Part shown: positions 52,072-60,855 of the stretch, piece by piece
How the letters are laid out: the number at the start of each line of letters is the position of its first letter
Position numbering within the stretch: the stretch's first letter is position 1
Assembly: GCA_023437225.1 (NCBI GenBank)
Contig: JAEZGS010000026.1
Span: forward strand, 123,230-187,229
Source of the DNA: Bacteroidota bacterium
Lineage (GTDB): Bacteria > Bacteroidota > Bacteroidia > Chitinophagales > Chitinophagaceae
Reading direction: 5' to 3'
Length of the DNA: 64,000 nucleotides
The notes under the pieces: model-generated
Told to the model about the DNA's origin: nothing
Seen by the model: only the letters and a program-made list of their open reading frames with translations
Databases searched by the model: none
Program-made: the position numbers and the translations under genes

Positions 52072-52245
52072 ATGGGAGTTCTAAGGCAAATTGCAGAATA
52101 CCTTTATCTGCGAAAACGTGATCCGAATGCGCCAAACACTCAGTGGATGCGCTACATGCATGGCATAAACAGGATATCGATCCTGTTATTCCTGATTGCT
52201 CTGATCATAATTGTGCTCAGGCAATTTGTGTTTCACCGAAGTTAG
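52072..52245 (+). CDS. 57-aa membrane protein, DUF6728-like
   Basis: A short gene of 58 codons. A polar N-terminus (MGVLRQIAEYLYLRKRDPNA), then PNTQWMRYMHGINRIS and one transmembrane helix (about 36-50, ILLFLIALIIIVLR). The pattern RKRDPNAPNT..MRYMHGINRIS matches the small Bacteroidota family I know as DUF6728. Function is unknown. The 3' end overlaps the 3' end of lpxB by 29 bp, tail to tail. Confidence 0.8.
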   Translation: MGVLRQIAEYLYLRKRDPNAPNTQWMRYMHGINRISILLFLIALIIIVLRQFVFHRS

Positions 52246-53377
52246 TCCTTACGAACTCGATTATGCTATGTGCTGCCGTTGCAGATGCGTTCCCTTTCTT
52301 TTCGAGTTTCAATCTAAGAGCATGATAGTCCTGCCGCATCCTTTGAATGTTTGCGGTATCAAACAATATCTTCTTAAGCTCATTTACTACATTGTCAGTT
52401 GTCAGTTCATTTTGGATCAGTTCCTTAACCACCGGTCTGTCCATAATTAAATTAACCAGTGATATATATTTTACCTTCACGAGGCTTCTTGCAATGAGAT
52501 AAGAAACGGTTGAGCCCTTATAACAAACTACTTGTGGTACATCGAACAATGCCGTTTCCAATGTTGCGGTGCCGGAAGTAACCAATGCCGCCTTGGAGGC
52601 AGCAAGCAGTTCGTAAGTCTTATGCCGAATCGAACGCACGTGTTTGTAATCTCCTAAAAATTGATCATAAAACTGGTCATCCAATGAACTGGCCTTTGCG
52701 ATAATGAAACGGTGATCTGGAAACTGTTTGCTTGCTTCCAGCATAACCGGAAGTTTCTTAATGATCTCCTGCTTCCGGCTTCCAGGCAACAATGCAATAA
52801 TATTTTTTTCGTTGAGCGGTGATCCAACTTCCAGCGGTATCTGCTGAATGCTGTCCTTTGCTTTTTCTACCACGTTCACCAGCGGGTGACCAACATATTC
52901 TACAGTATAGTCCCACTTCTTGAAATATTCTTCTTCAAACGGTAAAATAACGAGCAGTTTGTCAACGCTTTGTTTGATCGTTTTTATTCGTGATTCATTC
53001 CAGGCCCAGATCTGTGGTGAAATGTAATAGATGGTCCTGATCCCCTTCTTTTTCGCCCATGAGGCGATTCGAAGGTTAAAACCGGGATAATCAACAAATA
53101 TGATTGCATCTGGTTTGTACGTCGTAATGTCTTCCTTACAAAACTTAATATTTCGCATTATTGTGCGGAGGTTGCTAACTACTTCAGCAAATCCCATAAA
53201 AGCCAGATCCCTGTAGTGTTTCACAATTTCAACGCCCGCCTCCTGCATGAGATCGCCTCCCCAGCCGCGGAAGCTGGCGGCAGGATCCTGCTTCTTCAGT
53301 TCCCTTACAAGGTTGCCGGCATGAAGATCGCCCGAAGCTTCACCCGCGATTATATAATACCTCCTGCTTTGATTCAT
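52217..53377 (-). CDS. lpxB: Lipid-A-disaccharide synthase
   Basis: 386 aa. LpxB joins UDP-2,3-diacylglucosamine and lipid X to make lipid A disaccharide at the inner membrane. Family segments include YYIIAGEASGDLHAGNLVRE at the start, VDYPGFNLRIASWAKKKGIR, YYISPQIWAWNESRIKTIKQ, LPGSRKQEI and TSGTATLETALFDVPQVVCY. Length is normal. It follows a 98-aa membrane protein gene and surE on the same strand, with a 3-bp gap, so the three form an operon. Confidence 0.97.
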   Translation of the reverse strand: MNQSRRYYIIAGEASGDLHAGNLVRELKKQDPAASFRGWGGDLMQEAGVEIVKHYRDLAFMGFAEVVSNLRTIMRNIKFCKEDITTYKPDAIIFVDYPGFNLRIASWAKKKGIRTIYYISPQIWAWNESRIKTIKQSVDKLLVILPFEEEYFKKWDYTVEYVGHPLVNVVEKAKDSIQQIPLEVGSPLNEKNIIALLPGSRKQEIIKKLPVMLEASKQFPDHRFIIAKASSLDDQFYDQFLGDYKHVRSIRHKTYELLAASKAALVTSGTATLETALFDVPQVVCYKGSTVSYLIARSLVKVKYISLVNLIMDRPVVKELIQNELTTDNVVNELKKILFDTANIQRMRQDYHALRLKLEKKGNASATAAHSIIEFVRTNFGETQIA

Positions 53378-53380
53378 GAA

Positions 53381-53677
53381 TCAGATGATAAATTTTACAA
53401 TAAGCGCAGTTATAGCGTACAGCAGTGTTACAATAAAAATGCCCCTTGCCGTTTTGTCCCGCCGCGTATTAATATAATAAGTAAATAATGCTATGTTAAG
53501 CACCAGGCACGGTACAGATATGGCGGTTACCTGGTTCTTGTTTTCTCCCAGAAACTGAAAAAAATCAGCTACAGTAAACAAAGGGTAAAAACGGAAGAAA
53601 TAATAAGCCACCAGGCTGACAATAGGCGCGATGAATCCGAGAACCAAACCAAATTTCAGATCGTCTTTTTTGAACAT
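53381..53677 (-). CDS. Three-helix membrane protein between surE and lpxB
   Basis: 98 aa with three hydrophobic segments (about 8-28 LKFGLVLGFIAPIVSLVAYY, 50-70 VTAISVPCLVLNIALFTYYI, 80-98). The family, unnamed as far as I can tell, is usual at this place in Bacteroidota surE-lpxB operons. Its start codon overlaps the surE stop codon and it ends 3 bp before lpxB. Function unknown. Confidence 0.8.
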   Translation of the reverse strand: MFKKDDLKFGLVLGFIAPIVSLVAYYFFRFYPLFTVADFFQFLGENKNQVTAISVPCLVLNIALFTYYINTRRDKTARGIFIVTLLYAITALIVKFII

Positions 53678-54471
53678 CAGATATTCCAGGATTTTTCGAT
53701 TTTCTCTTTAAGGGTATAATTGGTCAGATCGAACTGAACCGGCACTACGCTTACATAATTGTTTTTCAGTGCCCACACATCCGTGTCCCGGCCTTTATCA
53801 AAATTTACAAATTCCCCGGTCAGCCAATAATATTTCCTTCCATGTGGATCGTCACGCTCAATGAAGTCTTCAACGTACTTGGCGTAAGCCTGGCGACAAA
53901 ACCGTATACCTTTGATCAGCGACTTGTCCACCGCCGGGAAGTTCACGTTGAGTACCAGATGCTTATCCAGCGGCTTGGCCAGCATTTGCTGCACCAGTAT
54001 TCGCGCATAATGGCGGGCACCTTCGAAATTGGCCTCGATACTGTAATCCAGTAATGAAAACCCTATTGAAGGAATGCTTTCAATAGCCGCCTCCACCGCT
54101 GCCGACATGGTGCCGGAATAGATCACATTGATTGAATGATTTGCTCCATGATTGATCCCGCTTAGACAGATATCGGGCTTACGATGCAAAACCTTATCGA
54201 CAGCCAGCTTCACACAGTCGACCGGCGTGCCAGAGCATTGATAGGCCTCAATTTCGCCAAATGTCTCAACCTTTGCCAAACGAAGCGGATGCCCAATCGT
54301 AATGGCGTGGCCCATTCCCGACTGCGGTTTGTCGGGCGCAACCACTACTACCTTTCCCAGGTCTTTAACCGCTTCCACGAGGTTGCGGATACCGGGGGCT
54401 GAGATTCCATCATCATTTGTCACGAGAATTATTTTCTCTTCAGTAACTCCTTTCACTTTCGCTTTTGCCAT
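53677..54471 (-). CDS. surE: 5'/3'-nucleotidase SurE
   Basis: 264 aa from ATG 54469-54471 (MAKAKVKGVTEEK); the frame is open 49 codons more but that includes the atpG promoter region. The SurE signature ILVTNDDGISAPGI holds the metal-binding Asp pair, and LSGINHGANHSINVIYSGT is the second conserved motif. SurE is a stationary-phase survival phosphatase that hydrolyses nucleoside monophosphates. It is divergent from atpG. Confidence 0.96.
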   Translation of the reverse strand: MAKAKVKGVTEEKIILVTNDDGISAPGIRNLVEAVKDLGKVVVVAPDKPQSGMGHAITIGHPLRLAKVETFGEIEAYQCSGTPVDCVKLAVDKVLHRKPDICLSGINHGANHSINVIYSGTMSAAVEAAIESIPSIGFSLLDYSIEANFEGARHYARILVQQMLAKPLDKHLVLNVNFPAVDKSLIKGIRFCRQAYAKYVEDFIERDDPHGRKYYWLTGEFVNFDKGRDTDVWALKNNYVSVVPVQFDLTNYTLKEKIEKSWNI

Positions 54472-54554
54472 ATGTCTACTTGATTGCCGGGTAAAAATAT
54501 CTATTTGCCAACAAAAGGACCAAACAATCTTAAAATCAATGCCATAAGGTGCCG

Positions 54555-54584
54555 TTGTAGTTTGGCCTGTTTGCGCTACCTTTG
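54555..54584 (+). promoter_or_regulatory. Promoter of atpG
   Basis: TTG (54555-54557), a 19-bp spacer and TACCTTTG (54577-54584) match the Bacteroidota housekeeping promoter. It is 60 bp before the atpG start. Confidence 0.72.
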
Positions 54585-54644
54585 CACGCGGTAAAAATTG
54601 CTCGGTCAAAGAGCGCACATCAACAGTAAAACTTAACTATAACC

Positions 54645-55526
54645 ATGGCGGGCCAGTTAAAAGAAGTTCGTAACAGGATAAAGTCGGTTCAAAATACGCA
54701 GCAGATCACCAAGGCAATGAAGATGGTGAGTGCTGCAAAACTGCGTAAAGCGCAGGAAGGCATTATGCAGATGCGCCCTTACGCAAGAAAGCTGCAGGAA
54801 GTATTATCCAATATCGTTAGTGGTGGTGAATCAGAGATGGGCGGCGGCCTGGCGGCTGAGCGTCCGATAGAGAAGGTGTTATTGATTGTGATCACCAGTG
54901 ACCGTGGGCTTTGCGGCGCATACAATGCGAACATTATAAAGATGGCGAAAGCGACCATTCGTGAACGTTACGCATTACAGGCAGCAAACAATAACGTCAG
55001 TATCTGGGCTATTGGTAAGAAAGGATTTGAGCATTTCGCCAAAAACCGTTACCAGGTACACGAAGAACATAAAGATATCTTTTTGAACCTCACTTTTGAA
55101 ACAGTGCAGGCTTGTTCGAAGGCTGCAGTTAAAGCGTTTGAGGCAAAACAATTCGACGTGGTCGAACTTGTATATAGTGAATTCAAAAATGCCGCAACGC
55201 AAAGTTTCGTCGTAGAGCGTTTCCTTCCAATCCCTAAAATTGTACAGAAACAAGGGACTAAAAAGACTGACTTCATTTTTGAACCTGCCAAGGATGAGTT
55301 GATCGCCGAGCTAATGCCAAAGATCCTTAATACACAGCTTTATAAAGCTGTTCTGGACGCTAACGCATCAGAACATGGTGCACGAATGACGGCCATGGAC
55401 AAGGCTACTGAAAACGCCAATGAATTATTGCGCAATCTTAAGATCAGTTACAACCGTGCGCGCCAGGCTGCAATCACCACCGAACTTACAGAGATCGTTA
55501 GTGGAGCTGCAGCGTTGAAGGGCTAA
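54645..55526 (+). CDS. atpG: ATP synthase F1 gamma subunit
   Basis: 293 aa. The N-terminal helix (LKEVRNRIKSVQNTQQITKA with MKMVSAAKLRKAQ) and the C-terminal helix (GARMTAMDKATENANELLRN with IVSGAAAL) form the rotor shaft; TSDRGLCGAYNANI is the central conserved motif. All family parts are present. It has its own promoter and is not preceded by atpA; the neighbour is divergent surE and the next gene is scpB. Confidence 0.97.
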   Translation: MAGQLKEVRNRIKSVQNTQQITKAMKMVSAAKLRKAQEGIMQMRPYARKLQEVLSNIVSGGESEMGGGLAAERPIEKVLLIVITSDRGLCGAYNANIIKMAKATIRERYALQAANNNVSIWAIGKKGFEHFAKNRYQVHEEHKDIFLNLTFETVQACSKAAVKAFEAKQFDVVELVYSEFKNAATQSFVVERFLPIPKIVQKQGTKKTDFIFEPAKDELIAELMPKILNTQLYKAVLDANASEHGARMTAMDKATENANELLRNLKISYNRARQAAITTELTEIVSGAAALKG

Positions 55527-55549
55527 TTGCCTCCGCGAAATATTTAACT

Positions 55550-56392
55550 ATGGAAATCGGACACATCATACCACACATTGAAGCGCTCATTTTTGCAACA
55601 GATCGCCCATTGGGCGCTGCCGAAATCACTGAGCTCATCAACAATGCGTTTGGTTTCATGGAAGATAAGATTACATCAGAACAGGTGCAGTCGGCCATAG
55701 ATGGTATCGTAGAAAAATACAATTCAGAATTTTATCCGTTTGAACTCCGTGAAAGTGGAGGCGGCTGGCAGTTCCTGACAAAGAAAGAATACCACAAAAC
55801 AGTGGCACAGCTGAACGGAGAAAAATTCATGAAACGGCTCTCACCTGCAGCCCTTGAAACACTTGCCATTATAGCTTATAAACAGCCGATCACCAAGTCT
55901 GACATTGAAGCAATACGCGGGGTGAGTTGCGACTATTCGATCCAAAAACTTCTTGAAAAAGAACTTATTGTTATTACAGGCAGAAACGAGGAAATGCCGG
56001 GTAAGCCTTTGGTGTACGCGACATCGAAAACGTTCATGGACTATTTCGGATTGAATTCTCCGGATGAACTTCCGAAACTTCGCGAAGTGTTTGATGAAAA
56101 CGTAATTGCTCCTACAAATATCCAGGACGGGCAGACTGAGGAAATTCAACAGGAGCAGGCTCCCGATGATGCTGATGGTAATGAGGAAAATGATAGCAGT
56201 CCTACATTTGTAGTTACAGAAACTGGTGAATTGCAAGAAGCATTGGATGCTCCGGCGGATGTATCTTCTGCAGAAAATTCAAATGAAAATCAGAGCTCCG
56301 ATCAAGCAAGTGAGGAGCCGCCTTCAGACTCAACCGATGATGATTCTCCGGCCGATCAAACAGACGATGCACCGGAAGAGCCCCAGTCATAA
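55550..56392 (+). CDS. scpB: Segregation and condensation protein ScpB
   Basis: 280 aa. Two winged-helix domains (about 1-90 and 95-175) have HIEALIFATDRPLGAAEI, LSPAALETLAIIAYKQPITK and IEAIRGV, classical ScpB motifs; the domain ends near VYATSKTFMDYFGLNSPDEL. ScpB is a kleisin partner of SMC. A long acidic, Ser/Glu/Asp/Pro-rich tail (about 195-280) is probably disordered and makes the protein longer than the family norm of about 190-200 aa. It lies 23 bp after atpG. Confidence 0.95.
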   Translation: MEIGHIIPHIEALIFATDRPLGAAEITELINNAFGFMEDKITSEQVQSAIDGIVEKYNSEFYPFELRESGGGWQFLTKKEYHKTVAQLNGEKFMKRLSPAALETLAIIAYKQPITKSDIEAIRGVSCDYSIQKLLEKELIVITGRNEEMPGKPLVYATSKTFMDYFGLNSPDELPKLREVFDENVIAPTNIQDGQTEEIQQEQAPDDADGNEENDSSPTFVVTETGELQEALDAPADVSSAENSNENQSSDQASEEPPSDSTDDDSPADQTDDAPEEPQS

Positions 56393-56403
56393 TATCGATT
56401 TAT

Positions 56404-57615
56404 ATGTCGCAGATTTCCAACGATCAGTTAATTGGCCTCGCGAAAGAGTTTGGCACCCCCTTGTATGTATATCATGCGGAAAAGATCGCCGAGCAGTACA
56501 AAAAGCTGTCGACAGCATTTTCCGCTATGCACGCCAGGTTTTTTTATGCGTGCAAGGCACTGACGAACATTAATATTCTCCGATACATTAAACAACTTGG
56601 TGCAGGGCTCGACTGCGTAAGCATTCACGAAGTTCAGCTCGGTCTTAAAGCAGGGTTTGATCCTAAGGATATTTTATTTACCCCAAATTGTGTAGACATT
56701 ACGGAGATCATTGAAGGGAAGAATCTGGGTGTCAACATCAATATTGATAACATCTCCATCCTCGAGCAATTCGGCAATCGCTTTGGCAATTCATACCCGG
56801 TTTGTATCCGCCTGAACCCACATATTATGGCAGGCGGAAATTTTAAGATTTCGACCGGGCATGTAGACAGCAAGTTTGGTATTTCCATTCACCAGCTTCG
56901 ACACATCGAACGGGTTGTAAAGACCACCGGTCTCAAAGTTACAGGCATGCACATGCACACCGGTAGCGAGATCAAAGATGTAGGAGTCTTCCTTGAAGGA
57001 CTTGATGTTATGTTCGGGATGGCGGATCATTTTCCTGACCTGGAATTTGTTGATCTCGGAAGTGGATTTAAAGTTCCCTACCAGGAAGGCGATGCGGAAA
57101 CCGATGTTGTTACACTTGGCGCCAGGGTTACTGAGGCCTTCGCTAATTATGAAAAAGAAACCGGGAAAAAACTCCAGGTGTGGTTTGAACCAGGTAAATA
57201 CCTCGTTAGCCAGGCAGGGTATTTTATCGTCAAGGCAAATGTTATCAAACAAACACCTGCAACGGTCTTTGTTGGTGTGAACAGCGGATTCAATCATTTG
57301 ATACGTCCAATGTTCTACGATGCATATCATTCCATATCAAATGTTTCCAATCCTGAAGGCCCGGAAAGGATCTATACTGTTGTCGGCCATATCTGCGAAA
57401 CCGACACCTTTGCCTGGGACCGAAAATTAAATGAGGTTCGCGAAGGTGATCTTCTGGTATTTCAAAATGCCGGCGCTTATGGCTTTGAAATGTCTTCCAA
57501 CTTCAATTCTCGCCTGAAGCCCGCAGAAGTGCTGTTCATGGAAGGTGCAGGTCACCTGATTCGCAAACGCGATGAATTTGCAGACCTTCTGAGAAATCAG
57601 GTTGAAGTGTTGTAG
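56404..57615 (+). CDS. lysA: Diaminopimelate decarboxylase
   Basis: 403 aa. It makes L-lysine from meso-diaminopimelate. The PLP lysine is in FFYACKALTN (about residue 49). TGMHMHTGSEI, VDLGSGFKVPY and WFEPGKYLVSQAGYF are conserved family segments, and HICETDTFAWD carries the substrate-binding Cys. Length and motifs are normal. It lies 11 bp after scpB on the same strand. Confidence 0.96.
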   Translation: MSQISNDQLIGLAKEFGTPLYVYHAEKIAEQYKKLSTAFSAMHARFFYACKALTNINILRYIKQLGAGLDCVSIHEVQLGLKAGFDPKDILFTPNCVDITEIIEGKNLGVNINIDNISILEQFGNRFGNSYPVCIRLNPHIMAGGNFKISTGHVDSKFGISIHQLRHIERVVKTTGLKVTGMHMHTGSEIKDVGVFLEGLDVMFGMADHFPDLEFVDLGSGFKVPYQEGDAETDVVTLGARVTEAFANYEKETGKKLQVWFEPGKYLVSQAGYFIVKANVIKQTPATVFVGVNSGFNHLIRPMFYDAYHSISNVSNPEGPERIYTVVGHICETDTFAWDRKLNEVREGDLLVFQNAGAYGFEMSSNFNSRLKPAEVLFMEGAGHLIRKRDEFADLLRNQVEVL

Positions 57616-57624
57616 ATTTAAAAC

Positions 57625-59028
57625 ATGAAAATAGCATTTCATGGCGCAGCCCGTTCTGTTACGGGATCAAAGCACGTCATCACTCACCGCAACGGAAACC
57701 AGTATCTTCTTGACTGTGGTTTATTTCAGGGAATGGGAAAGGAAACCAATTCGCTAAACAGGCATTGGGGGTTCAATCCGGCCCTGATCAAATATCTTTT
57801 TCTTTCTCACGCTCATATTGATCACAGTGGTCTTATCCCAAAACTGGTAAGTGATGGTTTCAATGGTCCGATATTCTGCACCCCTGCCACTCGTTCCCTG
57901 GCCGAGATATTGCTCGCCGATTCTGCAGAAATCCAAATGGATGATGTAAAGTATTTGAATAAGCGGCGCGCTGCAGAGGGACAGCCCTATCTGCGTCCTT
58001 TGTATAACATTGAAGATGCACGAAATAGTTTTAAATTCTTTAAGACGATAGAATACGATACATGGACGCGGATTGATGAAGATGTTGAAGTACTCTTCAC
58101 AGATGCGGGTCACATAATAGGGAGTGCGGCAGTCCACTTGCGTATCCGCGAAGAGGGAAAAATCACACAAATAAGCTTCAGTGGTGATGTGGGTCGTTAT
58201 CGTGATATCATTCTGAAATCACCTGCGCCATTTCCCCAGGCGGACTACATCCTTCTCGAATCAACTTATGGCAACAGCCTTCACGATGTGAATTATACTA
58301 CACCTGATGCCTTGCTTCAATGGATTGAAAAAGCATGTCTTCGCAAAAAAGGCAAGCTTATCATACCTGCATTCAGTGTAGGCCGTACGCAGGAGTTATT
58401 GTTTACATTAAACCAACTTGAGCTGGAGCGGCGATTGCCGGATCTTGCATATTATGTAGATAGCCCGCTTAGTCGCGAAGCCACCCAGGTGATCACGAGC
58501 TATCCGCAATACTTCAACCGGTCGATTCAAAAGATCCTTCAATCGGATCTTAATCCATTTGATTTTAAAGGTCTTCATTATGTAAAGACAGTCGAGGAGT
58601 CGAAGCTTCTAAATTACCGGAGGGATCCCTGTGTAATAATTTCTGCGAGCGGCATGGCCGATGCCGGGCGTGTCAAGCACCATATCAGTAACAATATTGA
58701 AAATAGTCGTAACACCATACTCTTTACCGGATACTGTGAACCAAACTCTCTTGGTGGCAGGCTATTGGCCGGCGCAAGAGAAGTGGGGATTTTTGGCATA
58801 CCTCACGAAGTGCACGCTGAAATCGGGGTGATACGAAGTATGAGTGCGCACGGTGACTACGAGGATTTGTCGCAGTTCCTGGCCTGCCAGGATCCTAAAC
58901 TGATAAAAAGGCTGTTCCTGGTGCATGGTGAACCAGAAGTCCAGGAGCAGTTCAAGGAACGGTTGATACGTAAAGGGTTCGCCGATGTGATGATTCCCGA
59001 ACGGCATATTGAGCTTGGGCTCAATTGA
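57625..59028 (+). CDS. Metallo-beta-lactamase/beta-CASP-type RNase-like hydrolase
   Basis: 467 aa. The metal-binding motif HAHIDHSG (His62, His64, Asp66, His67) with LLDCGLFQG before it marks the MBL fold; TDAGHIIGSAAV and SFSGDVGRY follow. The beta-CASP insert (about 215-345) and C-terminal RMMBL part have SGMADAGRVKHH and VHGEPEVQEQFKERL, as in the YsH1/CPSF73-like bacterial family. It is probably an endo-/exoribonuclease. It lies 9 bp after lysA. Confidence 0.93.
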   Translation: MKIAFHGAARSVTGSKHVITHRNGNQYLLDCGLFQGMGKETNSLNRHWGFNPALIKYLFLSHAHIDHSGLIPKLVSDGFNGPIFCTPATRSLAEILLADSAEIQMDDVKYLNKRRAAEGQPYLRPLYNIEDARNSFKFFKTIEYDTWTRIDEDVEVLFTDAGHIIGSAAVHLRIREEGKITQISFSGDVGRYRDIILKSPAPFPQADYILLESTYGNSLHDVNYTTPDALLQWIEKACLRKKGKLIIPAFSVGRTQELLFTLNQLELERRLPDLAYYVDSPLSREATQVITSYPQYFNRSIQKILQSDLNPFDFKGLHYVKTVEESKLLNYRRDPCVIISASGMADAGRVKHHISNNIENSRNTILFTGYCEPNSLGGRLLAGAREVGIFGIPHEVHAEIGVIRSMSAHGDYEDLSQFLACQDPKLIKRLFLVHGEPEVQEQFKERLIRKGFADVMIPERHIELGLN

Positions 59029-59156
59029 CTATTTCGTAATTGAGTAATCACCGCGCCAAAAACTGCGGTTTTTATAGTAGATGTTGATAAAATTCCTCGT
59101 GACATTGTTGTTACTCGCGGTATCTAAATTTTGTGTGATACTGGAAACATACGAGA

Positions 59157-59420
59157 ATGGCGTGGATGGAAGATTTTGAAGGGATCCAGGGCGACCGTTT
59201 CGAAATGATGTTTCAATGGAGCGACAACTGGCTCAGCATAGTGGTTGTGCCGGTCAAGGTTAACGGAAACCACCAGTACTTCGTCGTGAAATTGAAAGAT
59301 CTTGTGCTGATCCTCAGATTGAACGAATACGATGAATGGGAAGAGTTGAAGGAAGGGCCTACTACTCTCGCAGAGCATTTAGGTAAGGCAATAGAGAACT
59401 ATTACTGTCTTTGTATGTGA
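59157..59420 (+). CDS. Small hypothetical protein
   Basis: 87 aa, soluble, no signal peptide. It begins MAWMEDFEGIQGDRFEMMFQ and contains WLSIVVVPVKVNGNHQYFVV and a Glu-rich middle (NEYDEWEELKEG). No family recognised. It lies 128 bp after the MBL gene with its own leader and is closed by a bidirectional terminator shared with tRNA-Glu. Confidence 0.62.
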   Translation: MAWMEDFEGIQGDRFEMMFQWSDNWLSIVVVPVKVNGNHQYFVVKLKDLVLILRLNEYDEWEELKEGPTTLAEHLGKAIENYYCLCM

Positions 59421-59437
59421 AGACTGGGCAGTAATAA

Positions 59438-59467
59438 AAAAAAGCTTCCGACCTGGAAGCTTTTTTT
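59438..59467. terminator. Bidirectional terminator
   Basis: A 12-bp perfect stem, aaaaaagcttcc (59438-59449) with ggaagctttttt (59455-59466), loop gacct; A-run on one side and T-run on the other serve both the 87-aa gene and tRNA-Glu. Confidence 0.85.
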
Positions 59468-59468
59468 G

Positions 59469-59540
59469 TACCGCGTAGGGGAATCGAACCCCTCATTCAT
59501 CCGTGAAAGGGATGCGTCTTAACCGATTGACCAACGCGGC
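59469..59540 (-). tRNA. tRNA-Glu (anticodon TTC)
   Basis: 72 nt without CCA. The acceptor GCCGCGT pairs with ACGCGGT (G-U at the end), discriminator A. The anticodon stem CATCC/GGATG holds loop CTTTCAC with anticodon TTC. The T arm AGGGG/CCCCT encloses TTCGATT. Confidence 0.95.
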
Positions 59541-59565
59541 GTCCCTTGTATTTCGATTGGGAGTG

Positions 59566-59596
59566 CAAAGATAAACGCAGCACCAACTTGTTCCAA
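59566..59596 (-). promoter_or_regulatory. Promoter of tRNA-Glu
   Basis: On the minus strand TTG (59596-59594), a 20-bp spacer and TATCTTTG (59573-59566) match the Bacteroidota promoter, 25 bp before the tRNA 5' end. Confidence 0.75.
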
Positions 59597-59693
59597 AAAA
59601 AAATCTCAAATCCTTCAAGATTTTTTAATCGTAGCTGACATTAGTCAACCCGGCGGCTGATGTAAATAACCTTACACACATAAAAAAACACAA

Positions 59694-59722
59694 TTTGACA
59701 ACACAACAAAGACGTAATTTTG
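59694..59722 (+). promoter_or_regulatory. Promoter of gap
   Basis: TTTG (59694-59697), a 17-bp spacer and TAATTTTG (59715-59722): an exact Bacteroidota housekeeping promoter, 33 bp before the gap start codon. Confidence 0.8.
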
Positions 59723-59755
59723 CATCCTAATTTCTAATTCAAATCAATATTTATT

Positions 59756-60769
59756 ATGAGCACAGTTAAAGTAGCTATCAATGGTTTCGGACGCATTGGT
59801 CGACTCGTTTATCGGCAGATCTATAAAATGGAAGGAATTGATGTAGTGGCGATCAATGATCTTACAAGTCCAAAGGTATTGGCACACTTGCTAAAGTACG
59901 ACAGTGCGCAGGGCAGGTTTGATGAAGAAGTGAAAGCAACTGACAATTCAATCATTGTAAACAATGAAGAGGTTAAGATATATGCACAAAAGAATCCTGC
60001 AGAGATTCCCTGGAAAGAGCATGATGTAGATGTTGTTCTTGAATGTACCGGTTTCTTCACCGATAAAACAAAAGCAGAAGCACACCTTACTGCTGGTGCA
60101 AAAAGAGTGGTTATATCTGCTCCTGCAACAGGCGATTTGAAAACGATTGTTTTTAATGTTAACCACGAGATACTCGATGGTAGCGAAACAATCATTTCTT
60201 GTGCATCATGTACAACGAACTGTCTTGCACCAATGGCAAAAGTTCTTGACGATACATTTGGTATCAAAGCTGGTTTGATGACAACAGTACATGCTTACAC
60301 CAACGACCAGAATACACAGGATGCGCCGCACGCAAAAGGCGATCTGCGCAGAGCAAGAGCAGCAGCACAAAACATTGTTCCAAATAGTACAGGAGCCGCT
60401 AAAGCTATCGGTCTGGTTCTGCCAAATCTGAAAGGCAAACTCGACGGATCTGCACAACGTGTTCCAACGCTTACTGGTTCATTAACTGAACTTACTACCA
60501 TTCTCGGTAAAGATGTTTCAGTTGAAGAAATCAATAGTGCAATGAAGAGTGCTAGCAATGAAAGCTTCGGATATACTGAAGACGAGATTGTGAGCAGCGA
60601 TATCATTGGAAGCACATTCGGTTCGCTCTTCGACGCAACTCAAACAAGAGTTATGAAAGTAGGAGATATTCAACTGGTGAAAACTGTAAGCTGGTATGAT
60701 AATGAAATGAGTTATGTAAGTCAGCTTGTGCGCACAGTGAAATTCTTCGCTGAACTTATCGCGAAATAA
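59756..60769 (+). CDS. gapA: Glyceraldehyde-3-phosphate dehydrogenase, type I
   Basis: 337 aa. The Rossmann N-terminus VAINGFGRIGRLVYRQI binds NAD; the catalytic Cys152 is in SCASCTTNCLAP and the partner His is in TVHAYTNDQNTQDAPH. WYDNEMSYVSQLVRTV is the C-terminal signature. It runs glycolysis and gluconeogenesis in the cytoplasm. The next gene is pgk, the next glycolytic step, but a terminator at 60779 separates them. Confidence 0.98.
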   Translation: MSTVKVAINGFGRIGRLVYRQIYKMEGIDVVAINDLTSPKVLAHLLKYDSAQGRFDEEVKATDNSIIVNNEEVKIYAQKNPAEIPWKEHDVDVVLECTGFFTDKTKAEAHLTAGAKRVVISAPATGDLKTIVFNVNHEILDGSETIISCASCTTNCLAPMAKVLDDTFGIKAGLMTTVHAYTNDQNTQDAPHAKGDLRRARAAAQNIVPNSTGAAKAIGLVLPNLKGKLDGSAQRVPTLTGSLTELTTILGKDVSVEEINSAMKSASNESFGYTEDEIVSSDIIGSTFGSLFDATQTRVMKVGDIQLVKTVSWYDNEMSYVSQLVRTVKFFAELIAK

Positions 60770-60778
60770 TGATGAAAG

Positions 60779-60803
60779 GCGGAACTCACAGTTCCGCTTT
60801 TTT
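60779..60803 (+). terminator. Terminator between gap and pgk
   Basis: An 8-bp perfect stem, gcggaact (60779-60786) with agttccgc (60790-60797), loop cac, followed by six T. Confidence 0.85.
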
Positions 60804-60855
60804 GTTTATTCTAATGCAGTTATCCTGCTATTTCTTCAAACTAAAAATTTGAATC

